Positions 1-11,400 of a DNA stretch of 64,000 nt are shown here, piece by piece. The DNA is taken from assembly GCF_020283565.1 (NCBI RefSeq), contig NC_060059.1:26733838-26797837 (forward strand), given 5' to 3'. Position 1 is the stretch's first letter. Every line of letters starts with the position of its first letter. The stretch is from Trifolium pratense. Lineage: Eukaryota > Streptophyta > Magnoliopsida > Fabales > Fabaceae. The translations under genes were made by a program, and so were the position numbers. A model generated the notes under the pieces. The model saw only the letters and a program-made list of their open reading frames with translations. It had not been told where the DNA came from and did no database searches.

Positions 1-194
1 GATGAAGCGGAACCTAAATACAAAACTGCACCAGTGTGTTGTTCTTTCTGGACTTGGTATGTTTTTCTAAGTCCTATCTTCCTTTAATGCGTATGCATCA
101 TCTTCAATTCATATAATTGGCTAATTATGAATTGAACTTTAATGTCAACAGTTCCCATGACAAATTGTGACACTCTGGTTGAATCACCGCAAGC

Positions 195-480
195 ATATTT
201 CATGCCTGCATTAGTTTACTACATTGAATTAGCTCATAATAGGAATTGGACCAATCTTTGGCATTCTACTCTTGTTGACTTGTTGCTCAAGCTTTCAGTA
301 ATGATTCTTTAGTGCCTTGGGAGTTAAACAATAGATGGCTGAATTGTACTAGAAACGCTAGAAATATGAATTTTGTGGTGTCTCGTGTTTTATAGGGAGC
401 GAAACCAATGCGCAGATAGGCTGACTAACAATGGTTTAGGCTTGGATAGCTTTACTTTTTGGAATGAGCTTCCCCCTCAA
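195..480 (+). pseudogene. Decayed RNase H-like fragment of a plant retroelement
   Basis: In three shifting frames the sequence reads like the RVT_3 RNase H-like domain found at the end of plant LINE polyproteins and related domesticated genes. Around 208-290 it reads a helix like ELAHNRNWTNLWHST. Around 315-375 it reads PWELNNRWLNC followed by MNFVVSR. From 394 it reads YRERNQCADRLTNNG and ends near NELPPQI. The RE-N-CAD core is the conserved part. At least two frameshifts separate the pieces, so no product is expected. From 481 to 842 I see only AT-rich sequence, possibly the 3' tail of the same element followed by the downstream region of the P450 gene. Confidence 0.55.
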
Positions 481-842
481 ATTTCTTCTTTTTTTTGTTG
501 ACAATAGATTGGGTAAGCCTAGTTTTAGGTTTGTCCACATGTAAGGAGGTTCTTGGCCTAGTCCCCCTCATATTTTTTTTTGTATATCTCTAGTCTCTCA
601 TGGTTATATATATTTTGAGGCAGTAGTTCTTTGCTACTTACTACATTGAAACATACTTTTTAAAATAGAGTTTCCATAATCTAAAGTAATTTACTATTGA
701 AACTGTGAAACATATATGATATAACAATAGGTCACAAAAGCATAATAATAAACATTACATTATTTAATGAAGACAAAAAAAACAGTGATGAATAAAGATA
801 AGGGACACAAGATATATAACCAATCACTTGGAGAAACTTCTG

Positions 843-2360
843 TCAAATGCATCTTTTAGTGGGTTTGACCTTCAAGCCATGTTTCATGCGAAGAACAATC
901 GAAAGCTTTGGAGTTACGGGGTGACCTTCAACCACTTGTATGTGAAACTTCGATAATATACTAGCTGCAACCATCTTCATTTGAAAGAAGCTAATATCTT
1001 TACCTAAACAACTTCGAGGACCTGTATTGAAAGCTATGAACTTGTAAGATGGTACATGTATAATGTGTCTTGTCTCTGATACCCATCTCTCAGGCTTAAA
1101 TTTCATGCAGTCTTCTCCCCATATTTGTTCCATCCTTCCCATTTCATACAGAGAGTACATTACCTTTGTATTTTGACTAACGCGGTCTCCGCTAGGTAGT
1201 ATATCAGATTTGATCGCGCACATATGCTCAAAAGGTATAGGAGGATAAAGCCTCAAGGCTTCACATATAGCTCCATGGAGATAAACTAGCTTATCAAGGT
1301 CTTCCACCCTTGATATACTCCAATTCTCATTTTGAGTGATACAATTATCTTTAATCTCTTGAATAATTTTGGCTTCTACAATAGGATGAGTTGAAACAAG
1401 CCAGAAAAACCAACTGAGACCTGAACTTATTGTGCCATTTCCTGCTATCAGGAGATTAAGTATAATGTCTCTAAGATACTTCTCACCCATTTTCCCCTCT
1501 CCATATCCTTCTTTCTGAAGTGCTTTTACCAAATCAAAATAACATTCATCAATTTTTTCACTGCACTTGCTTTGCTCTTGTTTGGAAAATGTTATACTTT
1601 CATACAAGAATCTGTCAAGATTTTCTCCGGCTATCTTTAACTTCTTTTCTTGACCAACATGGATCCATTTCTGCAGCCTCGATAGAAAACTTGGAATGAA
1701 GTGTCTGTAGAATATTACTTCCTCTATCACAGGAAGTGATTTTTGATAAGCAATTTCTCTAAGCTCACCAAACTTGTTCGGAAGAGTGTTAGGATCAAAT
1801 CCAAACACAATGGTGCAGTTAGTGTCAAAAGTGAACCTATTCAAGGCATCTTGCAAGTCCACATGAACACCTTCTTCACATACATCTTTAAGAAATGGTA
1901 GTAAGCAATTCTCAACTTTTTTCTGAATGATTTGACTCAACATTTTCTTGAAGCTCTTCCCTTTGAGAATTAAATGGTACATTGTCCTCTTCTGTTTCCA
2001 ATCATGGGAATCAGAATTTATAATACCATCTCCAAAAAAATCAAATATTTCTTGGAAGTTTGATCCTTTCCCGTAGTTACCGAAATTCTTACTGGAGATG
2101 TGGTCGACGTTGGTTGGATCAGTGGTAATTATAAAGCTTGTGTTTGTGAACCAGGGCCCTTGAAATCGAAAGGTTCCTCCATGACGCTTAAGAACTAAGG
2201 TTGCAAAATCATTAAAATCGGACACATGACGCACAAACGTCGGTACCATACCTATTACTGGCCAATTCGGAACAATTTCATCTCTATTGCATCTCCAGTA
2301 GTGGATGTATATGAAGAAGAGGATGAAGATGGCTATAAATCCTACAATAATCATGCACAT
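843..2360 (-). CDS. Cytochrome P450, CYP96/CYP86 clan (midchain alkane or fatty-acid hydroxylase-like)
   Basis: This is a single-exon gene of 505 residues, the usual length and structure of plant CYP96A genes such as MAH1. Residues 3-20 form a hydrophobic ER anchor followed by a proline-containing hinge (PNWPVIG). The helix-I oxygen-binding motif is AGNGT (306-310), the K-helix ExxR is EALR (367-370), the PERF-type motif is PERW (about 423-426), and the heme loop is FNTGPRSCLG (444-453) with the cysteine ligand at 451. Family members hydroxylate long alkanes or fatty acids for cuticle wax and lipid polymers, using NADPH-P450 reductase at the ER. The substrate here cannot be read from the sequence. 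The acidic residue that usually precedes the helix-I threonine is glycine here, which is unusual. The start is the first ATG before the anchor, and the frame is open throughout. I am sure of the P450 call and less sure of the subfamily. Confidence 0.93.
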   Translation of the reverse strand: MCMIIVGFIAIFILFFIYIHYWRCNRDEIVPNWPVIGMVPTFVRHVSDFNDFATLVLKRHGGTFRFQGPWFTNTSFIITTDPTNVDHISSKNFGNYGKGSNFQEIFDFFGDGIINSDSHDWKQKRTMYHLILKGKSFKKMLSQIIQKKVENCLLPFLKDVCEEGVHVDLQDALNRFTFDTNCTIVFGFDPNTLPNKFGELREIAYQKSLPVIEEVIFYRHFIPSFLSRLQKWIHVGQEKKLKIAGENLDRFLYESITFSKQEQSKCSEKIDECYFDLVKALQKEGYGEGKMGEKYLRDIILNLLIAGNGTISSGLSWFFWLVSTHPIVEAKIIQEIKDNCITQNENWSISRVEDLDKLVYLHGAICEALRLYPPIPFEHMCAIKSDILPSGDRVSQNTKVMYSLYEMGRMEQIWGEDCMKFKPERWVSETRHIIHVPSYKFIAFNTGPRSCLGKDISFFQMKMVAASILSKFHIQVVEGHPVTPKLSIVLRMKHGLKVKPTKRCI

Positions 2361-3043
2361 TTTGGATTTTTTTAAAGAATAATTCGAATTTGCTTGTCTA
2401 TGATATATTCATGCATGTACATGTGGGGTAGTAAGAGGGTCTTATATTATAGTACATACATAGCTTTTAGTGCATGTACAGAATTAACCATTTCACCCCT
2501 TTAAAGCAAACTTAAATAATTGACATACTTGCTTTAAATTCTCTCCATCCCTATTGTGGATACTGGAGGGAGATTGTTAGGTGCATTATCATTAAGTGAG
2601 TGGTTTATGGTTGAATCTAAACAGTCTGGTTGCTAAGACTAATAAAATTGGCTTATACTAACTTATAAGTTAAAAAATATGTTTAATTTCTACCAAAAAA
2701 AAGTTTAATTATTTTACTGGCTTATAAGTTTGTTTTTCAAAAGCTATTTTAAATAGTTTTTGAGCTTATATCTTATCATTTTTCCTTCTTTTTTTTTATC
2801 CTTATTAGCTTATCTAAAATTCAATTTTACCCTTTATAATTTATTATGATTTAAATAGGAAAATGCAAAACATTGTCCCAGAGACAATGGCTAAGGAATA
2901 GAGACAATGGCTAAGGAATAAAAATAGTACTATAATCTTGAAAGTAGTGCATTTAATACCTTAAAAACAATTTAAAAAAATCGTTTTTATCATTGATTCG
3001 GGACACTGTATGACCGTTAAATAAATTAAGTTATATGCTTATT
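2361..3043. other. Upstream region of the P450 gene
   Basis: AT-rich intergenic DNA holding the P450 promoter on the minus strand. A TATA-like stretch lies near 2440-2455. A 20 bp unit beginning GAGACAATGGC is directly repeated at about 2881-2920. No coding sequence is seen. Confidence 0.4.
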
Positions 3044-3057
3044 GTGGTATATTCATT

Positions 3058-3191
3058 GTTTTTTGGGTCAAGTAGCCCGACAGATATAAATTTCACCCTT
3101 AAAGTGAATAAGTGGGATGATCGGAGTTTGAACCCCGGCCTCCTACACATATAATGCAATGTCCTTGTCAACTGAGCTAAACTCACGAGAC
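3058..3191 (-). mobile_element. tRNA-derived SINE
   Basis: Read on the minus strand, it starts at a tRNA-like A box (TAGCTCAGTTGA), has a B box (GGTTCAAACTC) about 40 bases later, and ends in an A-rich tail (CCCAAAAAACAATG). It is bounded by a perfect 14 bp target duplication, GTGGTATATTCATT, at 3044-3057 and 3192-3205. About 134 bp long, typical of plant SINEs. It is not a functional tRNA gene. Confidence 0.85.
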
Positions 3192-3212
3192 GTGGTATAT
3201 TCATTACTTGCT

Positions 3213-3403
3213 GGGGAGAACATATTGATATTGAGTTTGAGATGTATCCATTGTCCAATGCTAAGTTAAATAAATTGTTAACTAAGATATTAGACTCAAG
3301 TAGTTAATGAATTTCTTTTAGAAAAAAATATTTGAGAGAACCTGAATTTAATTCATTAAAAATAATTTTTTTAACAGACTTTACTTACCTCACAACTAAA
3401 CTT
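3213..3403 (+). repeat. Direct repeat copy A flanking a TIR element
   Basis: About 190 bp, beginning GGGGAGAACATATTGATATT, which recurs with a few differences at 4406-4592. The duplicated stretch includes AAGTTAAATAAATTGTTAAC and ends near CTTTACTTACCTCA. The 0.9 kb TIR element lies directly after copy A and is absent after copy B. Confidence 0.7.
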
Positions 3404-4305
3404 GGGCCCGTTTGGTGCACAGGATAAGAGACAGGATAGGATAACTGTATCATATCCTGCCGCAATCCAGTGTTTGGTGATACAGCAGGATATGATAAGT
3501 TAATCCTGAAGCTTATGCTATCCTGTCTTTCTAGTTATAATTCTTATCCTGAATTTGAGCTGGGTTACCAGCAGGATAGGATAAGAAGAAAAAAAATTAC
3601 TGCATTTTTTTTATAAAATATATTTTAAAATACATAAAATAAAATTAATAAAATATAAATAATAAAATAATTAATTTTTAAATATATATGATTTTCTCAC
3701 AGGGGTAATTTTGTAATTTATATATTCTAAAAAATCAAAATTTTACTAAAATTACAATATTTTAAAGTAAAATGATTATTAAAAAATTGACAAATAGAGA
3801 TATTAATTTAAATTTTATAAAAAATTAAATATAATTCTTTTGCAATAATAATTTTATTATTTACGTATGAGATATATCATATATTTATTTGGCTTATCTA
3901 ACATGTATATATTATTGAGTTATTTATTTGATCATGATTCATATAAAAAATTAAACTTGATTATTTTCTCATGATTTTTATTTTAAATTATATAAAGTTA
4001 TTTGATTACTTATTTATATTTTTTATTTATAAAATTCAAAGTATTACAAAATAATTTTAAAAAAATAACAATTGTTTTACAAGAGTAATTTTGTCAATTA
4101 AATATGTTATATATCTTATCATATTATTATGAGCAAGTATGTATTAAAAACAAAATATAATAGTTATCATGTTTGTTATCCTGTGTGCACCAAACATAGG
4201 ATATGATAACTGAGTATAACTGTTATCCTGCTGTTATCCTATCCTATCCTTATCCTGTTTTATATCCTATCCTGTCACTATGCTATCATGCGCACCAAAC
4301 GAGCC
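3404..4305. mobile_element. Non-autonomous TIR element, about 0.9 kb, with GGATA-rich ends
   Basis: The left end reads GGGCCCGTTTGGTGCACAGG and the right end reads GCGCACCAAACGAGCC, an inverted repeat. Both subterminal regions are packed with the pentamer GGATA or its complement TATCC (for example AGGATAGGATAAC near 3434 and TATCCTATCC near 4235). The interior is very AT-rich with no coding sequence. CTT borders both ends, but the true target duplication is uncertain, so the superfamily (PIF/Harbinger or hAT) is unresolved. Confidence 0.65.
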
Positions 4306-4405
4306 TTATACTGAGACCTTCTTTCTCTTAAAACAATATTGATTTGTGCACTGTAAAAAAATTGGTGAAGTATTTCACCATAGACTTGGCCCATGATTAA
4401 ATGCA

Positions 4406-4592
4406 TGGAGAGAACACATCGATATTGAGTTTGAGATGTATCCAATTGTCAAGTTAAATAAATTGTTAACTAAGATATTGGACTCAACTAGCTAATGAAT
4501 TTTTTTTAGAACAAATTATTTGAGAGAACATGAATTTAATTCTCATTAAAAATAATTATTTTAATAGACTTTACTTACCTCATGACAAAACT
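4406..4592 (+). repeat. Direct repeat copy B
   Basis: Second copy of the sequence at 3213-3403. It continues into CTAAGACCTTCTTTCTCTAA, which matches the sequence to the right of the TIR element (from 4306), so this copy approximates the element-free state. Confidence 0.65.
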
Positions 4593-5753
4593 CTATATTA
4601 CTAAGACCTTCTTTCTCTAAAAACAAGAGAGTTAATAAAAAAACTTAAATAGTATAAAAAAAAAAAATATTTATGTTATATAAAAGGCTTTGTTGGTCCC
4701 TGGTACCATTAATGATAGTTATGTAGGCAGAGTCCACATTTCAAAATGGGTTAATTTAATGATGATTTTTTTTACTCAATAACAATAATATTCATTCATT
4801 CAAATTCATGGGAATACATCAATCGAAATAATTACATATTCAATTTCATTAAGAACTAATAAGGATGAATCTGCAAATAGGCTCACAACATCCGAGTTAA
4901 TAGCATAAAATAGTCTAATGTCTATGACAAAACCTACAATTGATATGATAAAATTCAAATGTCTGGAATAGCCTTGTAACCGAAATAGCCTATAATTTAA
5001 TGATGGTTAGGTGGACAAGGATTCACTATGGGTGCATTTGATCTGCTAAAACAAAAATACATCCGCATTTTAACACACAAAACGCATCAGGATAACTTCT
5101 CACATGGTTGTAAATCTTGATTAATGTATGAAACTCAATTTATTTTAATGCAATTTTTTATTTCAATTCACATCAATTTAGATTTACTCGAAAAATACAC
5201 AACATCACAAATTCAAAACCAATCGTATATTAACCGACGAACCCACAAAAAATCTAACACAAGTCCTATATTACTGGTTGGATTCATTATGTTGGAGTGA
5301 AAATATACCACTGCCTAGTGAAAATAAACCACTGTAAAAAAATTGGTGCACCAAACGAGACTCCTTGAGTTAGAAATAGTTGGTTGTTATGATTTTATAC
5401 AACTTTGATGTCAAAGTGAATGTAATGGTAAGAAGAAATAATATAAATCAAATTAATGGTAACAATTCGAATGAGGATGAACAAGAAGTTAACATGTCTC
5501 ATATCGATGATGAAGTTTCATCCCATGATTTGTCTTCTCCACCACTTCATTCACTAGCCTTCTTCTAATTACCCTATCATGTTTGATCTGCTTCTCTGAA
5601 AAAAATAAAAGAAGTGGGATGAGACATAAGCCTAAGCCTAAACCTAAGTGAATCCCTACCTACATCTAGGGTGTTATTAACCTTGGAAAATATATGTCTA
5701 TCGGTCGATCATTTCACATACATAATTATATTTATTGGTCAATGGCAACATAA
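4593..5753. other. Intergenic, no gene seen
   Basis: AT-rich DNA. A 62-codon open frame near 5380-5568 has no recognisable motif and looks accidental. Confidence 0.4.
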
Positions 5754-5761
5754 TTTAAAAT

Positions 5762-6703
5762 GAGCTTAATTAGTTAAATGGTCCCTTAAAAAATTTTAGG
5801 TTTCATAATGGTTCCTTAAAAAAAAAAAGGTTTGAATTGATCCCTTATTGATATCACGTTTGCCACATTGGTCCATTCCGTTAATTTATTAACACCAAAT
5901 ATATTAGGTGAACCAACATTACATGTGGTCCACCATAGATCTTAATAAATCATTTAATCTTAACCTTTGATTCTTTTGTCAAAATAGTAACCATTGGATT
6001 TTGTATGTCTACCACATCTAGCAATACACCATCAACAACTATTTTTTCTCTCCATTTCTTCATCTTTTTCAATGGACTCACCATTAACACACCATTGAAG
6101 CTTCAATGGAGCTTTCACAAAAAAACTCAAATCGGCTTCAAAAATCACAAAAGAATACACAAATTCGTTTGATTTTTAGCACTGGTCATGAATCTATACT
6201 TATATTTCACAGTGGAGGCTTATATTTTGAAAATCGAAACAACAAACATAAAAATGACCAAAACATGATTCAATCAAACCCACACAAAAATAACGATTGG
6301 AAAAACTTCAGAACATGATATTGAACATAAATCAACCAATACTTACTTGGTTTAAGCTTTATAAGGAAATTGAAGGGACAAATTAAGGAAGAAGGTGATG
6401 TTGGAAAATTGAGGAAAAAGATGAATTTTTGGGTTTGTTTGAAGGTTGATTGAAGATTTGAGTATATTTTTTATGATGTTTATGAAAAAGATGAAGAAGA
6501 ATGGAGGAAGAAGATGAAAAAGAGAGGAAGAAGAAGATGAACAGTTTTTTTTGCACCATTTAATGCTTTTTGTCAAAAACTAACGGAAATGATTAAAATG
6601 ACTAATGGAGATGTTTTTAAGGGACCAATCCGGACCTTTTTTTCTTTAAGGGACCATTGTAAAACCTAAAATGTCTTTAAGGGACCATTTAACTAATTAA
6701 ACC
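5762..6703. mobile_element. Mutator-type TIR element, 942 bp
   Basis: The ends are long inverted repeats: GAGCTTAATTAGTTAAATGG at the left and CCATTTAACTAATTAAACC at the right, each followed inward by repeats of GGTCCCTTAA or its complement. The duplication TTTAAAAT is present at 5754-5761 and 6704-6711. It belongs to the same family as the compact element at 20848-21151. The interior has purine-rich sequence (GAAGAAGAAG near 6490-6540) and no transposase. Confidence 0.75.
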
Positions 6704-6711
6704 TTTAAAAT

Positions 6712-8406
6712 TTATTACACAAATAATTATATATGTTGATTTTACGGCCACCTTGAGGTGAGTAGTCTCAAGGAATATAGCTAGTTGGCTAAATTCCCAT
6801 TTTTCAGAGTTAGAGTAGGAAAATAGACTTATCTTGTCATCATGTGGGTATTCTATATGAGAATCCCAACCAATATTTGAATTCCTATCTGAGGCAATTT
6901 ACCGGTAAAAGAAGGTTCATCACTTAATATTTTTTATACTTAGCATTTTCATACTAAGCTATGGCACAAGTCCATTAAACAATTTTATGATAAATTGAAT
7001 TTACTTATTGTAAAGAGAATTAACATGTACTAAAAAAATAAAAATTGAACAGGACAATTTCAGTTGTACCGGATTTGATAGAAAAATAATTTTTTTGTCC
7101 TTCACTAAACCATAACACAACTTTTTGTCCCAAGAACAAGTTGTTTAAAATACCAAAATATAATTTTGTTTATAAAACATCGTATAAGACAAAAAATTAT
7201 TCAATATATCATAAAAGTTTGTTCTGCCACGTGCTGTGTTATTTTGACTTATGTTGTCCAGTACAATATAGAAACATAGAAACAACAATAGAAACAACTC
7301 AAGCCATTTCCCAACACATAGAAACAACTCTCAAGCCATTTCCCAACAACAATCCACATAAGATTAACATCCCAATCTTGTCTTATATCACTACTTAGAG
7401 CATCTCCAACCTTCATATATGTATTTTGTGAGTCTCGTGATAGTCACATCACATGAAAATAGTGCAACTCTAAAAAACTCATATTGAATCCCACGAAATA
7501 TATCATTTAAACAACAATCACATGAAAATAATATTATTTAATCGAGACAACTTTCAAAGCAATTGTATTGTATTTGATTGTGTTAGAAAGTAACGTATCA
7601 TGCTAAAGCAACTAGCTGCTCTTATGTTAGGATTTAAGAACACGAGGAAGATCCAACCCAAAAGACTATTCCAATAGGTAGAAGAGCCTCATTGTTTAAA
7701 TATCATATTAAACATTTTAATATACTCAATGTGGGAGTCCTAGCAACTTAGCTCTAGCATTAATTTTTAGAGAGATAAATGGCTAATTAAACCACTACTT
7801 AACTTTATGGGTAAATAATTAAAAAATATAAAAAAATATCAAATCAACATATATGTGACAACCGTCTATCCATCAAACCAATTGTTTTGAGGGAGAGAAG
7901 ATCCCCTCCGGTGGACTTCTCTGTCCAATAAAATCACAACCTCACATTTTATTATCATTGTAATTTTAATTTTTTTTTATTTAAAAAATGAATGGTTGGA
8001 TTGGACATTGGACCTCCTGCAGTGAAAATTGCACTAGAGAGAATCCAGTCCCATTTTGAGGGCTTTGACAACATTGTCACAACTTGAATTTCATGTGTTG
8101 ACAAGTTGTCGCAACTTGTGTAGGGTACCATAGAAGATTTAATTAAAATATAATAAGAATTTTAATTTTTAGGAACGAAAATTCTAAATTTCACCTATAT
8201 TACTTTAAAAAAAAGAAACTCATTTTTTTCCTTCTTTTTTTTTTTTTTTTTTAGATATGTCACAGACGAGATTTTTCTGTTCCCGCTTCTATCCCCTTCA
8301 CTTTCATTTGAAATTTGGAGTTAACCCAACGGTACACACACAGCGCCGAGCAATATTCAACACATCAAAAGAGAAAACCTCTCTCGCTTTCTCTCATTTC
8401 ATCTTC
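6712..8406. other. Intergenic region upstream of CAP-D2
   Basis: No gene is seen. AGAGCATCTCCAAC near 7398 resembles a common MITE edge, and a T-tract ends at about 8252. The final 400 bases should contain the CAP-D2 promoter and 5' leader. An in-frame upstream ATG at 8257 would add 50 residues, but the resulting N-terminus is unlike condensin, so I prefer 8407. Confidence 0.4.
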
Positions 8407-11400
8407 ATGGCTCCACACTTCATCTTCCCTCGCAATCTTCGCGACCTCGAACAAGATTCATCAGAAGACAACAATCTCACCGTCCAAAACTCCATCAACA
8501 TCTCTTCCCTTTCCTCTTCCCAACTCGAAGAATTCGTCAAAGGCATTTCCTTCGATCTCTCAGATAGAGAAATCCTTTGCGTTCAAGATCAAGATGTATT
8601 CGACCGTGTTTACTCTTTAGTTTGTGGTTATTCTACTTTACCTCATTCATGTAAACTTAACCTTGTTGAAAGTCTTCGTTCAAATCTAGCTGTTCTTCTG
8701 CCCAATGTTGATTCACTTTCTAGGGTTTCAAATGACGACGACGATGAGCATGTTCTGGTTATTGATCGCGTTGCTTCTTATCGAAATGCTTTTAAAGTTT
8801 ACTCTTACTTTCTTCTTAATATTGTTCTCGCTGAAGATTCTTCCAATAATGCCCCCAAGGTATGTACATAGTGCTAAATTTAGTTCAACATAGTTAATTA
8901 TAAGAATTAGTATGAAATTTGGAACTGATTTATCTCTTCTTAGCATGATTTTATGTTAAATCAATGGAAATTTTTGGTTAATTTCAATGAAAATTAATTT
9001 TGCCATGTATGTTTGGTTCTGCTGTGAACAAAATTGATTTTGAGTGAATTGATTCTTTATAATTGATTTTGACTAAAATTGACTTGAAGGTTAAGTGATT
9101 TATGGTTGGATATATTCATGTAAAAGTGAGTTGAACAAAAAATTTGAGTGTAAAAATCAATTATAGAATAAGAAGCTAGGTTTTCTAGCTTTAAGTAGAA
9201 TCAATTCTAGTGTCATAATCTATTCTACTTTAGAGAAACCAAACACGTCAAAATGAATTCTAAACCTCTAGAATCAATTTTGTCCCCTCTAGAAGTGGAA
9301 CCGAACTATGAAGCACGAACACTCCTTGGATTAGGCATGTCCCGGTGTTGGACACATGTCGGTGTCGGACCGACACGACACCAAGTTGCCGACACTTATG
9401 ATTACAATGAATTATGTCATTTTTTCAAATTATTGTCGGTGTCGACATGTTAGTGTCTGTGTCATGTCCGGTGTCTGTGTCCATGTATGTACTTCATAGG
9501 AACCGAACATACATTGATTCAAAATAGCTTTTGTAAATAATCCGTAGTAATAGGTTAAAGATCATAATTGTTATTAAGAGTAAAATAACCCACAGTTTAA
9601 TCACTTTTGACATCACTTCAAACCCAATTTTAATCAAATCGAATTTTACAAGACAAAGTTCATTCAGAAACACTTTTTCAAACACATTGTTCTGACAGAA
9701 ATTTTGTATTCTAAGAACTTATGTGTTTGTCACTAAATTTTGAAGTTTGATATTGGGAGTTTATTTATTTATTTATTTCCTTACTCTCAAGTATTTTTTA
9801 GGGAAGCGAAACTGTTTAGTTTGAAGCGTGTTGTATTGCGGTTTCAGGTGGTGGCAGCAAGTAACAGGAAGAAACAACCCGTACATTCGTGGAATTGGGA
9901 ACCACAGAGAGCTCGGATACTCAACCTCATTGCCAGCTCATTGGAGATAAACCTTGAATTACTCTTTGGTTCATCCGACCCTGACGAAGGTTACTTGTCG
10001 TTCATCACAAAGTGAGTAGTGATATCTCTCTCTGTTCATCTTTCTTAAGTTGTTACCACTGCACAGGACTTTCTGATTTTTCCATCCACTTGTTGTAGAA
10101 ATGCATTCTCCATGTTTGAAAATGCGGCGCTTTTAAAAGATTCCAATTCAAAGGATGCCCTCTGTCGCATAATTGGAGCATGCTCCACCAAATACCATTA
10201 CACGGCACAGTCCAGTGTATCCATCATGCACCTTATTCACAAGTACGATTTTGTTGTCATCCACATGGCCGATGCTGTCGCTGGTGCTGAAAAGAAGTAT
10301 TCAGATGGAAGCCTTGCAACTTCCATTGTTAGAGAAATTGGAAGGACTAATCCAAAAGATTATGTCAAAGACACTGTTGGTGCTGAAAATGTGGGGCGTT
10401 TTCTTGTGGAGTTAGCTGACCGTATTCCCAAATTGATATCAACTAACATTGGCATTCTTGTTCCTCACTTTGGTGGAGAGTCTTATAAGATTAGGAATGC
10501 TCTTGTGGCCGTGCTGGGGAAGCTAGTATCAAAAGCGTTTAAGGATATTGATGGTGAAGTGAGTACAAAGAACATTCGGCTGCGTACTAAGCAAGCTATG
10601 TTGGAAATTTTGCTTGAGAGATGTAGGGATGTTTCGGCTTACACAAGGAGTCGTGTGCTTCAGGTGTGGGGAGAGTTATGTGAGGAACACTCACTTTCAA
10701 TTGGTTTGTGGACCGAGGTTGCAGAAGTTGCTGCTGGGAGATTGGAGGACAAGAGTGCAATAGTCCGAAAATCTGCTTTGAATCTGTTAATCATGATGCT
10801 GCAGCATAACCCTTTTGGTCCGCAGCTCCGAGTAGCTTCATTTGAGGCAACTTTGGATCAGTATAAGAAGAAGCTGAAAGAGCTAGAGCCTTCGGAAGGT
10901 TCTGACAATGAAAACACTAACGGGGATGGTGAGGTAGACAACTTGAATTTTGAAGCTGTTGAGAAGGTGCAGCAAGAGAGTGTGACAGATACATTTATGT
11001 CACAGGAAGAAGATGCAATCCCTATGCAGAATGGTAGTGATAGTAGTGTGCCTGATGTTGGGAATTTGGAGCAGACTAGGGCCTTGGTTGCATCACTTGA
11101 AGCTGGACTGAGATTCTCTAAGTGTATAGAGGCCACAATGCCGACACTTGTCCAATTGATGGCATCATCTTCCGCTACTGATGTTGAAAATACAATTCTC
11201 TTGTTGATGAGGTGTAAACAATTTCAAATTGATGGTTCAGAAGAATGTCTCCGAAAGATGTTGCCCCTGGTAAGCAATATTTCTTTCTATTGTCTAACAA
11301 GGGTATTCAAAGTTTATTTAATTGTTGCTTCAATGTTTTATTCTTGACAAGGTGAAATGGTTCAGTAGGATCCATGTAACTAACCCCGTATAGTTAAAGT

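Noticed and set aside
3110..3191. tRNA-like sequence with TAGCTCAGTTGA and GGTTCAAACTC
   Set aside because: Part of a SINE with a 14 bp target duplication and A-rich tail; it does not fold to a complete tRNA.
5380..5568. 62-codon acidic open frame
   Set aside because: No motif, splice context or homology I recognise.
8257..8406. Upstream in-frame ATG extending CAP-D2 by 50 residues
   Set aside because: The added residues are unlike condensin and lie in a likely 5' leader; MAPHFIFP at 8407 fits the family start.
9253..9453. 66-codon open frame with CWTHVGVGPTRHQ
   Set aside because: It is the intronic MITE with palindromic GTGTCGG motifs, not a gene.
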